Assembly: GCF_900105905.1 (NCBI RefSeq)
Contig: NZ_FNSV01000005.1
Span: 6,820,001 to 6,884,000, forward strand
Length of the DNA stretch: 64,000 nucleotides
Source of the DNA: Rhodococcus koreensis
GTDB taxonomy: Bacteria > Actinomycetota > Actinomycetes > Mycobacteriales > Mycobacteriaceae
Reading direction: 5' to 3'
A program made the translations under genes and the position numbers. Shown one piece after another: positions 51,119 to 59,960 of this stretch (within the stretch, counting starts at the first letter, position 1; the number at the start of each line of letters is the position of its first letter). The notes below the pieces were generated by a model. The model saw only the letters and a program-made list of their open reading frames with translations, had not been told where the DNA came from and ran no database searches.

Positions 51119-52247
51119 GCCACACCGTCCCCTCGTCGCCGTCGATCTGTACGGCACGGGGATTCATCCGCAGTCCTGGCGTCGCCAGGACTCGCGCGCC
51201 GAGGACCTCTTCACCGCCGCCTACTGGACCGGCCTGATCGGGCAGGCCGACTCGGCCGGCGTGGACCTCGCGTTCGTCGGCGATTCCTTCGCGATCGCCA
51301 CGACCGGACATGCCGATCAGCGTGGGCAACTGGACGCCGTGGCGATCACCGCCCGGGCCGTCGCGTCCACCGAGCGCATCGGCCTCGTCCCCACGGTGAC
51401 CGTCACGCACACCGAACCGTTCCACGTGTCCAAGGCGATCGCCAGCCTCGACCACGCGTCGGGCGGCCGGGCCGGGTGGCAGGTCGACGTGTCCTCCGGT
51501 CAGGTCCAGGCGGATCTGTTCGGGCGCAAGGACGCGCAGGACGCCGAGAATCTGTGGGCGGAGGCGGCCGACGCGATCGAGGTGGTCGGCCTGCTGTGGG
51601 ACAGCTGGGAGGACGACGCCGAGATCCGCGACGTGGCCACCGGCCGTTTCATCGACCGGGACAAGCTGCACTACATCGATTTCGAGGGAGACCACTTCTC
51701 CGTCAAGGGTCCCTCGATCACGCCGCGGTCGCCGCAGGGGCAGTCGCTGATCGTGATCGGTGCGCGGGACGAGCACTCCACCCGGGTCGCCGCCGCCCGC
51801 GCCGACGTGATCCGCATCGCCGCGCCCACCGTCGACGCGGCGCGCGACGTCGCGGTCCGGGTGCGACGTGCTGCGGCCGAGGCCGGTCGCGTCCCCGCGA
51901 CGCTGCGGATCCTGCTCGACGTCGAGGTGGTGATCGCCGAGACCGCCGATGCCGCCGAGCGTGACCTCGCGCAACTCGAGAACTGGTCCGGCGCCCGGTA
52001 CGAGCCGGCGTCGGTTCTCTACCGCGGCGACGCGCCGGGACTGGCCCGGCTGATCACGGACGTGGCGGCCACCGGGGACGTCGACGGCGTCACCCTGCGG
52101 CCGCTGGCGCTGCCGTCCGGCCTGGATGCCATCACCGGCAGCGTCCTGCCCCTGCTGCGCTCGAACGACCCGGCCCCGGGCGGCGGACTGCTCCGGGAAC
52201 GACTCGGCTTCACCCGTCCCGCCAACCGCTTCGCCGGAAAGGACTGA
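51111..52247 (+). CDS. LLM-class flavin monooxygenase, operon 2 (first)
   Basis: 378 residues: STERIGLVPTVTVTHTEPFH, SLDHASGGRAGWQVDVSSGQ (intact flavin-site GGRAGW), LWDSWEDDAEIRDVATGRFI, VKGPSITPRSPQGQSLIVIG. Paralogue of the 43071 protein but with the canonical flavin-site residues retained. The gene order LLM then NtaA-type LLM is repeated in both operons, suggesting that the pair duplicated as a unit. Closing RERLGFTRPANRF matches the paralogue. Confidence 0.87.
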   Translation: MPEPHRPLVAVDLYGTGIHPQSWRRQDSRAEDLFTAAYWTGLIGQADSAGVDLAFVGDSFAIATTGHADQRGQLDAVAITARAVASTERIGLVPTVTVTHTEPFHVSKAIASLDHASGGRAGWQVDVSSGQVQADLFGRKDAQDAENLWAEAADAIEVVGLLWDSWEDDAEIRDVATGRFIDRDKLHYIDFEGDHFSVKGPSITPRSPQGQSLIVIGARDEHSTRVAAARADVIRIAAPTVDAARDVAVRVRRAAAEAGRVPATLRILLDVEVVIAETADAAERDLAQLENWSGARYEPASVLYRGDAPGLARLITDVAATGDVDGVTLRPLALPSGLDAITGSVLPLLRSNDPAPGGGLLRERLGFTRPANRFAGKD

Positions 52248-52251
52248 CAGC

Positions 52252-53616
52252 ATGAGCAACCAGCGCAAGCAGATTCACCTCGCCGCACACTTTCCCGGCG
52301 TCAACAACACCACCGTGTGGAGCGACCCCGAATCGAAGAGTCAGATCGACTTCGACTCGTTCGTGCACCTCGCGGAGACCGCTGAACGCGGCCTGTTCGA
52401 CTTCTTCTTCCTCGCCGAGGGCCTGCGCCTGCGCGAGCACCGGGGCCGGATCCACGACCTCGACGTGGTGGGCCGCCCCGACACGTTGACGGTGCTCGGC
52501 GCACTCGCCGGCGCGACGACCCATCTGGGCCTGGCCGGGACGATCAACACGACGTTCAACGAACCGTACGAGCTGGCACGGCAATTCGCTTCACTCGACC
52601 ATCTGTCCGGTGGCCGGGCCGCCTGGAACATGGTGACGTCCTCGGACGCGTTCACGGGGGAGAACTTCCGGCGCGGAGGATATCTCGACAAGGCCGACCG
52701 CTACGTCCGCGCCGGCGAAGTGATCCAGGGCGCCCGAAAGTTCTGGGACAGCTGGGATCGGGACGCACTGCAGATCGACCGTGCCCGGGGAGTGTTCGCC
52801 CCGGACCAGTCGATCCGCGAGGTCACGCACTCCGGCGCACAGTTCGACATCCGGGGACGCTTCACCGTTCCCCGGAGCCCACAGGGGCACCCGGTGTTGC
52901 TGCAGGCCGGCGATTCCGACGAGGGCCGTGAATTCGGCGCCGCCCAGGCCGACGCGATCTTCACCATCCACGGATCACTCGAGGACGGCCGGAAGTTCTA
53001 CTCGGACGTCAAGGGCAGGCTCGCGAAGTACGGGCGCGGCCACGACGACCTCAAGGTGCTGCCCGCAGCGACGTTCGTACTGGGCGACTCCGCGGGGGAC
53101 GCGGCCGAACGCGCCGACCACATCCGGCATCAGCAGGTGGGACCGCAGACCGCGATCGCGTTCCTCGAACAGGTCTGGGGGCGTGATCTTTCCGGGTACG
53201 ACCCGGACGGACCGCTGCCGGACGTCGAGCCGGCGGAAGACTCGACCATCACCCGCGGCCGGGTCCGCCACGCGAAGGACCCGCGCGAGATCGCGGGCCA
53301 GTGGCGGGCGAAGGCGGAAGCCGAGAAACTCAGCATCCGGGAACTGATCATCGCCGTCACCACCCGCCAGCAGTTCGTCGGAACCCCCACCGAGGTGGCC
53401 GAGGAGATCGACCGCTACGTGCAGGCCGACGCGTGCGACGGCTTCATCCTGGTACCGCACCTCACTCCGGCCGGGCTGGACGAGTTCGTCGAGAAGGTGG
53501 TCCCGGAGTTGCAGAACCGCGGCAGTTTCCGCTCCGAGTACTCGGGGACGACCCTGCGCAGCCATCTCGGACTGCGCCATCCGCATCATCAGACAGAAGG
53601 AGTTCGGGCATCATGA
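52252..53616 (+). CDS. NtaA/SnaA/DszA-family FMN monooxygenase, operon 2 (second)
   Basis: 454 residues, full family length: GVNNTTVWSDPESKSQIDFD, TAERGLFDFFFLAEGLRLRE, GGRAAWNMVTSSDAFTGENF, RSPQGHPVLLQAGDSDEGRE. Closely related to the operon 1 enzyme at 44145. Two-component oxygenase needing external FMNH2; a carbon-sulfur bond-cleaving role is suggested by riboswitch control. ATG at 52252 after GGAAAGGACTGACAG. Overlaps the DUF1684 gene (ATGA). Confidence 0.9.
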   Translation: MSNQRKQIHLAAHFPGVNNTTVWSDPESKSQIDFDSFVHLAETAERGLFDFFFLAEGLRLREHRGRIHDLDVVGRPDTLTVLGALAGATTHLGLAGTINTTFNEPYELARQFASLDHLSGGRAAWNMVTSSDAFTGENFRRGGYLDKADRYVRAGEVIQGARKFWDSWDRDALQIDRARGVFAPDQSIREVTHSGAQFDIRGRFTVPRSPQGHPVLLQAGDSDEGREFGAAQADAIFTIHGSLEDGRKFYSDVKGRLAKYGRGHDDLKVLPAATFVLGDSAGDAAERADHIRHQQVGPQTAIAFLEQVWGRDLSGYDPDGPLPDVEPAEDSTITRGRVRHAKDPREIAGQWRAKAEAEKLSIRELIIAVTTRQQFVGTPTEVAEEIDRYVQADACDGFILVPHLTPAGLDEFVEKVVPELQNRGSFRSEYSGTTLRSHLGLRHPHHQTEGVRAS

Positions 53617-54410
53617 CCGCAGTCACCGAAGACGCGACATTCGAGCAGGGCTGGCAGGACTGGCATTCGGCGCGCGAGGACTACTTCCGCGAACCGCTGG
53701 GCTGGCTGAGCCTCACGGCGCTGCACTGGCTCGTCGAGACCGACACCACGTTCCCCGACCTGCCCGGCAAGTGGCGGGCCGACGCGGACGGCCTGATCGT
53801 CACGGCCCCGGCCGACGCCGGTCTCGAGATCGACGGCGAGACGGTCGACGGCACGGCGACGCTCGCACCGCAGGAGGGCGCCCCCGGTCTGCTCGTACGC
53901 CACGGCAATCGCACCGTCGAGGTGATCCGCCGGACCGGCGACGTCGCCCTGCGGATCCACGACCCCGAGGCCGCCACCCTCGCCGCGTTCACCGGCATCC
54001 CGGCGTTCCTGCCGGCACGGCAGTGGGCGGTGCCGGCAACGTTCACCCCGTTCCCGCAGTCCCGCGTCGTGACGACGGGTGCCGTCGTCGAAGGGCTCGA
54101 GCACCACCACACGGCGCTGGGGTCGCTCGCCTTCGAGCACGACGGCGCCGCACACGAACTCGTCGCGTTCGCAGGCAAGGACGGTGGGCTGCAGGTGCTG
54201 TTCACCGATGCCACCAGCGGGGTCAGCACGTACCCCGCGGCACGGTCGCTGGCCGTCGACGCCCCCGCCGCGGACGGCCGGGTGATCCTCGACTTCAACC
54301 GGGCGTCCAACCTGCCGTGCGCGTTCACCGACTACGCCACCTGCCCGGTCGCGCCCGCCGAGAACCGGCTGACGCTCGCGGTCGAGGCCGGCGAGAAGAA
54401 CCCGCGGTAG
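53613..54410 (+). CDS. DUF1684 domain protein
   Basis: 265 residues. Hallmarks: WHSAREDYFREPLGWLSLTA at the N-terminus, and the conserved C-terminal block VILDFNRASNLPCAFTDYAT followed by CPVAPAENRLTLAVEAGEK. DUF1684 is widespread and of unknown function. Its tight coupling between FMN monooxygenases in an S-box operon suggests a role in processing oxidised sulfur products or flavin chemistry (inference only). Confidence 0.85.
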   Translation: MTAVTEDATFEQGWQDWHSAREDYFREPLGWLSLTALHWLVETDTTFPDLPGKWRADADGLIVTAPADAGLEIDGETVDGTATLAPQEGAPGLLVRHGNRTVEVIRRTGDVALRIHDPEAATLAAFTGIPAFLPARQWAVPATFTPFPQSRVVTTGAVVEGLEHHHTALGSLAFEHDGAAHELVAFAGKDGGLQVLFTDATSGVSTYPAARSLAVDAPAADGRVILDFNRASNLPCAFTDYATCPVAPAENRLTLAVEAGEKNPR

Positions 54411-54412
54411 GC

Positions 54413-55327
54413 ATGACCGACAAGCAGGTCGTGCTCGGGGCGGCGGCGCCCGCGGGCCGGACGGATTTCGCCGTCCTCGCGGACGCCGCCCGCACCGCGG
54501 AGCGGGGACGGTTCGACTTCTTCCTCGCCGACGGCGTCACCGCGGCGAATGCGCTGGCCGGATTCACGGACGCGGTGGGGCTCGCGGCGACGCTGGACAC
54601 GACCTCCGCCGAACCGTTCGACGTGGCCCGCCGGTTCGCCTCGCTCGATCACCTGTCCGGCGGCCGGGCGGCGTGGAACACCGTGGCCCCTGCCGGCGGG
54701 CGGGCCGCCGAGTTCGTCGGCACCGCCCGCACCCTGTGGGATTCCTGGGCCGAGGGCGTCGTGACTCTCGACCGCGGCGCGGGGCGGTTCGTGTCGGATC
54801 CCACCGCAGGCGCGTTCTATCACCGGGGCAGGCACTTCGACATCGGCGGACGCTTCACCGTCCCCCGCAGCCCGCAGGCGCAACCGGTGGTGATCGTGTC
54901 CGGCGACGGCCCGGAAGCCCGGGATCTCGCCGCCCGGCACGGCGACGTGATCATCGCTCCGCTGGGCACGTTCGAGTCCGCTCGCGCCGCCTACACCCAC
55001 GTCGCGCGCCGGACGGTCGACGCAGGCAGGCCCGCCGGTGCGGTGAAGGTCCTGTTCACCGCGACGTTCGCAGGCACCCCCGCATCCGTCGCGGACCGGA
55101 TCGTCCGGTGGGTCCGCGAGGACGCCGCGGACGGGTTCGTCCTGCCCTCCCTTCCCACCCCGGACGGACTCGACCCGTTCGTCGACACGGTGGTGCCGTT
55201 GCTGCAGGACCGTGGTGTTCTGCGCACCGACTACACCACCGCCACGCTGCGGCAGCACCTCGGACTCGGTGCCCCGCCCAGCCATCGTGCCGTCAATCCC
55301 CGCTCTCTCCAGAAAGTGCCCTCATGA
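54413..55327 (+). CDS. shortened NtaA-like LLM monooxygenase, operon 2 (third)
   Basis: 304 residues, about 150 shorter than its NtaA/DszA relatives. It keeps TAERGRFDFFLADG, SLDHLSGGRAAWNTVAPAGG, FTVPRSPQAQPVVIVSGDGP and the C-terminal block ending LRQHLGL, but the barrel segments around the substrate pocket are reduced and the N-terminal GVN-WSDP motif is absent. Either a compact functional enzyme or a degenerating duplicate. Starts 2 bp after DUF1684. Confidence 0.8.
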   Translation: MTDKQVVLGAAAPAGRTDFAVLADAARTAERGRFDFFLADGVTAANALAGFTDAVGLAATLDTTSAEPFDVARRFASLDHLSGGRAAWNTVAPAGGRAAEFVGTARTLWDSWAEGVVTLDRGAGRFVSDPTAGAFYHRGRHFDIGGRFTVPRSPQAQPVVIVSGDGPEARDLAARHGDVIIAPLGTFESARAAYTHVARRTVDAGRPAGAVKVLFTATFAGTPASVADRIVRWVREDAADGFVLPSLPTPDGLDPFVDTVVPLLQDRGVLRTDYTTATLRQHLGLGAPPSHRAVNPRSLQKVPS

Positions 55328-56466
55328 CCACTCCGTTGTCCGTTCTCGATCTGTCGCCCGTCAGCGAGGGCGCCACCGCCCGCACGGCGCTGCGGAACAC
55401 CGTCGACCTCGCCCAGCACGCCGAGGCGTGGGGATACAAGCGGTACTGGGTGGCCGAGCACCACTTCGTCGGTGTCGCCAGTTCCTCGCCGGCCGTGCTC
55501 GTCGGGATCCTGGCCGCGGCGACCAGCACGCTCCGGATCGGTGCCGCCGCCGTGCAGCTGGGGCACACCACCGCGGCCGCCGTCGTCGAGGCGTTCGGCA
55601 CAGTCGACGCGCTGTACCCGGGTCGCCTGGACCTCGGGCTCGGACGGTCGGGCCAGCGGCGGGCCGAGGCGTTGAAAGCGGTTGCCGAACGCAACAACCA
55701 GCCGGCCCCGCCCCGCAGGGAGACCGAGATCCGCGACGGCGTGGTGATCCCGGCGCCGTTCGACCCGTCCGGGCTCCTGCTGTCCCCGCGGCTCGCGGCG
55801 GCGCAGTCGGTGCTGCAGCAGCCCGGCGCGCTGTCGCCCGCATTCGACCAGCAGGTCGACGACATCCTGGCACTGCTCGGCGGCACGTACCGCACCCCGG
55901 ACGGGATCGAACTGCACGCGAGTCCCGGTGAGGGCGCGGACGTCGAGGTGTGGGTGTTCGGGAGCAGCGCGGGGCCGAGCGCCGAACTGGCAGGCCGGCT
56001 GGGGCTGCCGTTCGGCGCGAACTATCACGTGAGCCCGTCGACGACCCTCGAAGCGGTCGAGGCCTACCGCGCCGCGTTCCGCCCGTCGCCGAGTCTGCCG
56101 AAGCCGTACGTCGTCGTCTCCGCCGACACGGTCGTGGCGGAGGACGACGCGACCGCGCAGGAACTGGCGTCGACGTTCGGGCACTGGACGCACAGCATCC
56201 GTAGTGGGCACGGCGCGATCCCGTACCCCGACCCCGCGCACACCGCACCGCTGGGCGACACGGAACGCGCGCTCGTCGAGGACCGGCTGATCACCCAGTT
56301 CGTGGGGGCACCGGCCACCGTCGCGGACAAACTCGACAGTCTGCGAAGGCTCACCGACGCCGACGAACTGGTGATCACCAGCGTCACCCACGATCACACC
56401 GACCGGTTGCGCTCCTACGAACTGCTCGCGGCCGAGTGGGGACTGCCGAGGTTGCTCGCCGCCTGA
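55324..56466 (+). CDS. LLM-class monooxygenase (MsnO8/luciferase-like), operon 2 (fourth)
   Basis: 380 residues: LSVLDLSPVSEGATARTALR at the N-terminus is typical of the MsnO8-like LLM subgroup; YKRYWVAEHHFVGVASSSPA, LRIGAAAVQLGHTTAAAVVE, LDLGLGRSGQRRAEALK. The family contains the RYWVAEHH motif with the catalytic His region. Overlaps the previous gene (ATGA). Last clear member of the operon; the ACP gene of the next cluster follows 44 bp later on the same strand. Confidence 0.86.
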   Translation: MTTPLSVLDLSPVSEGATARTALRNTVDLAQHAEAWGYKRYWVAEHHFVGVASSSPAVLVGILAAATSTLRIGAAAVQLGHTTAAAVVEAFGTVDALYPGRLDLGLGRSGQRRAEALKAVAERNNQPAPPRRETEIRDGVVIPAPFDPSGLLLSPRLAAAQSVLQQPGALSPAFDQQVDDILALLGGTYRTPDGIELHASPGEGADVEVWVFGSSAGPSAELAGRLGLPFGANYHVSPSTTLEAVEAYRAAFRPSPSLPKPYVVVSADTVVAEDDATAQELASTFGHWTHSIRSGHGAIPYPDPAHTAPLGDTERALVEDRLITQFVGAPATVADKLDSLRRLTDADELVITSVTHDHTDRLRSYELLAAEWGLPRLLAA

Positions 56467-56510
56467 GAGCGCGATGATTGAACGCTGGTCCAATTGGGAA
56501 TCCCAGGCCC

Positions 56511-56810
56511 ATGGACACAGCAAATGCACCTGTGCCCGAGTCCCATGACGAGCTGGTCGAGCAGCTACGGCAGTACCTGAGCTCGATCACGTCGACGGAA
56601 CTCGGTCCCGACGACGACTACTTCACCCTGGGACTGGTGAGTTCGTTGCGGGCACTGGAGATCGTCACGTACATCGAAGGCTCCCACGACGTCGTGGTCG
56701 AGGTGGAGGATCTCGACCTCGACAACTTCCGCACTGCGGCCCGGGTTGCGGGGTTCATACGGAGGAAGCGGGGCGAGCAGCTTCGTGCGACGGACGGGGC
56801 GTCGCCGTGA
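56511..56810 (+). CDS. discrete acyl/peptidyl carrier protein
   Basis: 99 residues; a four-helix carrier protein with FTLGLVSSLRALEIVTYIEG, where Ser45 in SSL is the expected phosphopantetheine site (the usual Asp before Ser is Ser here). Similar to ACPs of the FkbJ/ZmaD type that carry glyceryl or methoxymalonyl units. The ATG at 56511 is preferred; a TTG at 56478 would add eleven residues. Stop overlaps the dehydrogenase start (GTGA). Confidence 0.85.
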   Translation: MDTANAPVPESHDELVEQLRQYLSSITSTELGPDDDYFTLGLVSSLRALEIVTYIEGSHDVVVEVEDLDLDNFRTAARVAGFIRRKRGEQLRATDGASP

Positions 56811-57904
56811 TCGGAATCGACACACTTGTCGCCTCCGCCGAGATCGACGCCGGCAACTGGGACGAGACCGGGCTGCCGGTCGAGGTCATCGAGGCCGCCG
56901 CGAAGGCGGGTGTCCTCGGGCTGGACCGGACGACGGAGTGCCGGGGGCTGGGCCTGAACGCCGCCGAACTCGGCTCGGTCGCAGAAAGACTGGGGGCGGT
57001 CTGCACGTCGTTGCGGTCGCTGCTGACCGTGCAGGGGATGGTGAACGCCGCGGTCGATCGGTGGGGCACCGCCGAACAGCGGGCGAGGTGGTTGCCCGCC
57101 CTGACGACGGGTGAGCTCCTTGCCGGATTCGCCGCCACCGAAACCGGGGCGGGCAGCGACCTCTCCTCTGTGGCTACCAGTTTCGAGGAGCACGGCACGG
57201 ACCACCGCATCACGGGGCGGAAACTGTGGGTCACGTTCGGCGAGGTGGCGGACGTCCTGCTCGTCCTCGGCCGGTCGCAGGCCGGGCTGACCACCGCACT
57301 GGTCGAGACGGACGCGCCGGGGGTGACCGTCGAACCGCTCCACGGTCAGCTGGGCATGCGCGGCGCCCGGATCGCGCACATCGCGCTGGACGGCGTCGTC
57401 GTCCCCGCCGACCACCTGATCGCACCGCCGGGATTCGGGCTGTCCCACGTGGTCGGAACGGCCCTCGACCACGGCCGGTACACCGTGGCGTGGGGGTGCG
57501 CCGGGATGGCGCGCGGGTGCCTCGCCGACGCCGTCGCACACGCCTCCACCCGGGTGCAGGGCAGTGCCGTGTTGTCCGAGCACGACTCGGTCCGTGCGAT
57601 CCTCGGGCGCAGCTGGGTCGACGCGGCCGGCGCCCGCGCGCTGTGCGAACGGGCCGCCGAACAACGCGATGCGCGTGAGCCGAGCGCGCTGTTCACGACG
57701 ATCGCCGCGAAGTACGCCGCCGCCCGCGTCGCCGCATCGGTGAGCCAGCAGGCGGTCCAGGTGCTCGGTGCCGCCGGGTGTGCCCCCGGCAGCAGGGTGG
57801 GCCGCTTCTTCCGTGACGCGAAGGTCATGCAGATCATCGAGGGCTCGACCGAGGTCGCCGAACTCCAGATCGGTGACTACGTGCTCGGGGGAGGTGTGCG
57901 ATGA
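56807..57904 (+). CDS. acyl-CoA (acyl-ACP) dehydrogenase, FkbI-like
   Basis: 365 residues: LLAGFAATETGAGSDLSSVA and KLWVTFGEVADVLLVLGR for FAD/substrate binding, LGMRGARIAHIALDGVVVPA, and the C-terminal VLGAAGCAPGSRVGRFFRDA followed by EGSTEVAELQIGDYVL. The catalytic base of many family members (Glu in the late helix, YEGT-type) appears as IIEGSTEV. Beside a discrete ACP and FkbH it fits the FkbI role of oxidising a carrier-bound glycerate-derived unit. GTG start overlaps the ACP stop. Confidence 0.87.
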   Translation: MIGIDTLVASAEIDAGNWDETGLPVEVIEAAAKAGVLGLDRTTECRGLGLNAAELGSVAERLGAVCTSLRSLLTVQGMVNAAVDRWGTAEQRARWLPALTTGELLAGFAATETGAGSDLSSVATSFEEHGTDHRITGRKLWVTFGEVADVLLVLGRSQAGLTTALVETDAPGVTVEPLHGQLGMRGARIAHIALDGVVVPADHLIAPPGFGLSHVVGTALDHGRYTVAWGCAGMARGCLADAVAHASTRVQGSAVLSEHDSVRAILGRSWVDAAGARALCERAAEQRDAREPSALFTTIAAKYAAARVAASVSQQAVQVLGAAGCAPGSRVGRFFRDAKVMQIIEGSTEVAELQIGDYVLGGGVR

Positions 57905-58911
57905 CGGCAGACCCGCCGGTCACGATCGAGTCCGTCGCGCTGTGGTTCCCCGACGACGAGGTGACCGTGGCGGGACTGCCGGAACTCGACGAACTGCCGA
58001 TCGCGCAGCGCGAGCACGCGCTGGCACTGGGCATCGACACGGTGCGGATCGGAATCGGTCTCGCCGAGGTGGATCTGGCGCAGGCCGCGGCGGAGGAGGC
58101 GCTCCGCACGTCCGGCCTCGACGCCACCCAGCTCGACGCGCTGCTGCTCGTGCAGGGCCGGGTTCCGCAGTATCTGCTCGCGTCCGAGGCGACGCGGCTG
58201 CAGCACCGACTCGGCGCGACCCAGGCGTTCACGACCGGGGTGGGGGACCTCGGGTGCGTGTCCGTCTCGGCGGCGTTCACGCTCGCGTCGGCGATGCTCC
58301 GCGGCGACCCCCGCTGCCAGAACGTGCTCGTCGTCGCGGCGGCGAAGACACCCACCCGGTCGCGGTACCGGCCGCCGATGACGCTCCTCGGCGACGGCGC
58401 CGCCGCGGTCCTGCTGACGACGTCGGGGACGGGACGGTACGAACTCGTCGACCAGATGATCCGCAGTGACGGAAAATACGCCGACCTGTTCCACATCGAC
58501 TACCGCGACGTCCGCGAAGCCGACTGGGTCGAGGAATGCGCCGACGAACCCACGTACTCGTTTCGCCTGGCGGTCGAGAGCAGGAAGCGGTTCACGGAGA
58601 TCAACGCGGAGCTGCTGGCCCGGAACGGGGTGCAGCAGGACGGGATCGGCGTGTTCCTCATGCAGAACCTGTCGCTCGGTGCGTTCGCGTTCTGGCAGGA
58701 GGCACTCGACGTCGCGATCGATCCCGTCTGCCGCGACAACTTGGCCCGGTACGGCCATCTCGGCTCCGTCGACGTGGTGGCGAATCTCGAGCGCGTGGCG
58801 TCCGCGCAGGCGCCCGGCGACTACTGCGTGATCATGAACAGCAGTCCGGTCGCGGCGTGGAGCAGTGCGCTGCTCCGGCGCCTGCCGGACCGGCCCGGGC
58901 GCGGGGCGTGA
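57901..58911 (+). CDS. KAS III-like enzyme with altered catalytic His/Asn
   Basis: 336 residues; thiolase fold of the FabH type. The nucleophile Cys119 is present in GVGDLGCVSVSAAFTLASAM. The canonical His of HQAN appears as LMQNLSLGAF, and the later Asn of GNTSSAS is replaced in GHLGSVDVVANLE. Without the decarboxylating His/Asn pair it is more likely an acyltransferase or condensing enzyme of unusual mechanism, as in KAS III-like acyl transfer enzymes. Coupled to both neighbours by ATGA and GTGA. Confidence 0.8.
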   Translation: MTADPPVTIESVALWFPDDEVTVAGLPELDELPIAQREHALALGIDTVRIGIGLAEVDLAQAAAEEALRTSGLDATQLDALLLVQGRVPQYLLASEATRLQHRLGATQAFTTGVGDLGCVSVSAAFTLASAMLRGDPRCQNVLVVAAAKTPTRSRYRPPMTLLGDGAAAVLLTTSGTGRYELVDQMIRSDGKYADLFHIDYRDVREADWVEECADEPTYSFRLAVESRKRFTEINAELLARNGVQQDGIGVFLMQNLSLGAFAFWQEALDVAIDPVCRDNLARYGHLGSVDVVANLERVASAQAPGDYCVIMNSSPVAAWSSALLRRLPDRPGRGA

Positions 58912-59960
58912 TCGCGATGGCGCCGACGGTCAAGTGCATGGTCTGGGATCTCGATGACACCATCTGGGACGGCGTCGTCCTCGAACAGGACGCCCCGGTG
59001 CCGACCGCGGACGCCCTCCGCGCCCTGGACGTGCTCGATCGGCGCGGAATCCTGCACGCCGTGGCGAGCCGCGGCGAATTCGAACCCGCCGCCGCGCACC
59101 TGCGGATGCACGGCATCGAGGAACTGTTCTGCGCCATCGACGTCGGGTGGGGCCCGAAGTCGGAGGCCGTGCGCCGCATCGCGGAGACCCTGAACCTGGG
59201 TCTCGACACCATTGCCTTCGTCGACAACGATCCCGTCGAGCGCGCCGAGGTGTCCGAGGCGCTGCCCCCGGTGCGGTGTTATCCCGCCGAGCAGATCGCG
59301 TCGTTCCCCGACCTTCCCGAGTTGACCCCGCCCGCCGTCACCGCGGAGGCGAGGCAGCGGAGGGCGCTGTACCGCGCCGAACGGATCCGGCAGGTGAGCG
59401 AACAGGAGTTCCACGGGTCGAACACCGAGTTCCTGGGCTCGCTGGACCTGGTCATGACGGTCCGCAGGGCGAACGAGGACGACCTCGAACGCGCGCACGA
59501 ACTGACCGTGCGGTCTCATCAACTCAACACGACGGGACGCACTTTCGGGATCGACGAACTGCGCGGGCCCTGCGCCTCCGACGATCACGAGGTGCTCGTC
59601 GCGTCGCTCGCCGACCGGTTCGGCGGGTACGGCACGATCGGTCTCGCGGTCTCGGAGATCCGCGGCGACGATTCCGTCCTGCAACTGCTGCTGATGTCGT
59701 GCCGGGTGATGTCGCGTGGCGTCGGGACGGCGCTGATCCGGCACGTCGTGGAGCGGGCCCGCGCCCACGGCAGGCGGGCGCTCGCCGAGTTCGTGCCGAC
59801 CGACGTCAACCGCGTCATGCTGGTGACGCTGCGATTCGCGGGCTTCGACGTCGTCGACCCGAACCCCGAGCGGATGCTGCTGCTGTGCAACGACGTCCGC
59901 AGTGCGGCGGCACCGAACGCCGATCACGTCACGGTCGTCTCGGGAGACGTAACGCCATGA
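58908..59960 (+). CDS. FkbH-like HAD-superfamily glyceryl-ACP synthase
   Basis: 350 residues. HAD part (about 8-140): CMVWDLDDTIWDGVVLEQDA with nucleophile Asp14 and Asp16, HAVASRGEFEPAAAHLRMHG, VGWGPKSEAVRRIAETLNLG, and IAFVDNDPVERAEVSEALP. The C-terminal part (about 185-330) is GNAT-like (SCRVMSRGVGTALIRHVVER). The family loads a 1,3-bisphosphoglycerate-derived glyceryl group onto an ACP. The GTG at 58908 overlaps the previous stop; ATG at 58917 is the alternative. Confidence 0.9.
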   Translation: MIAMAPTVKCMVWDLDDTIWDGVVLEQDAPVPTADALRALDVLDRRGILHAVASRGEFEPAAAHLRMHGIEELFCAIDVGWGPKSEAVRRIAETLNLGLDTIAFVDNDPVERAEVSEALPPVRCYPAEQIASFPDLPELTPPAVTAEARQRRALYRAERIRQVSEQEFHGSNTEFLGSLDLVMTVRRANEDDLERAHELTVRSHQLNTTGRTFGIDELRGPCASDDHEVLVASLADRFGGYGTIGLAVSEIRGDDSVLQLLLMSCRVMSRGVGTALIRHVVERARAHGRRALAEFVPTDVNRVMLVTLRFAGFDVVDPNPERMLLLCNDVRSAAAPNADHVTVVSGDVTP

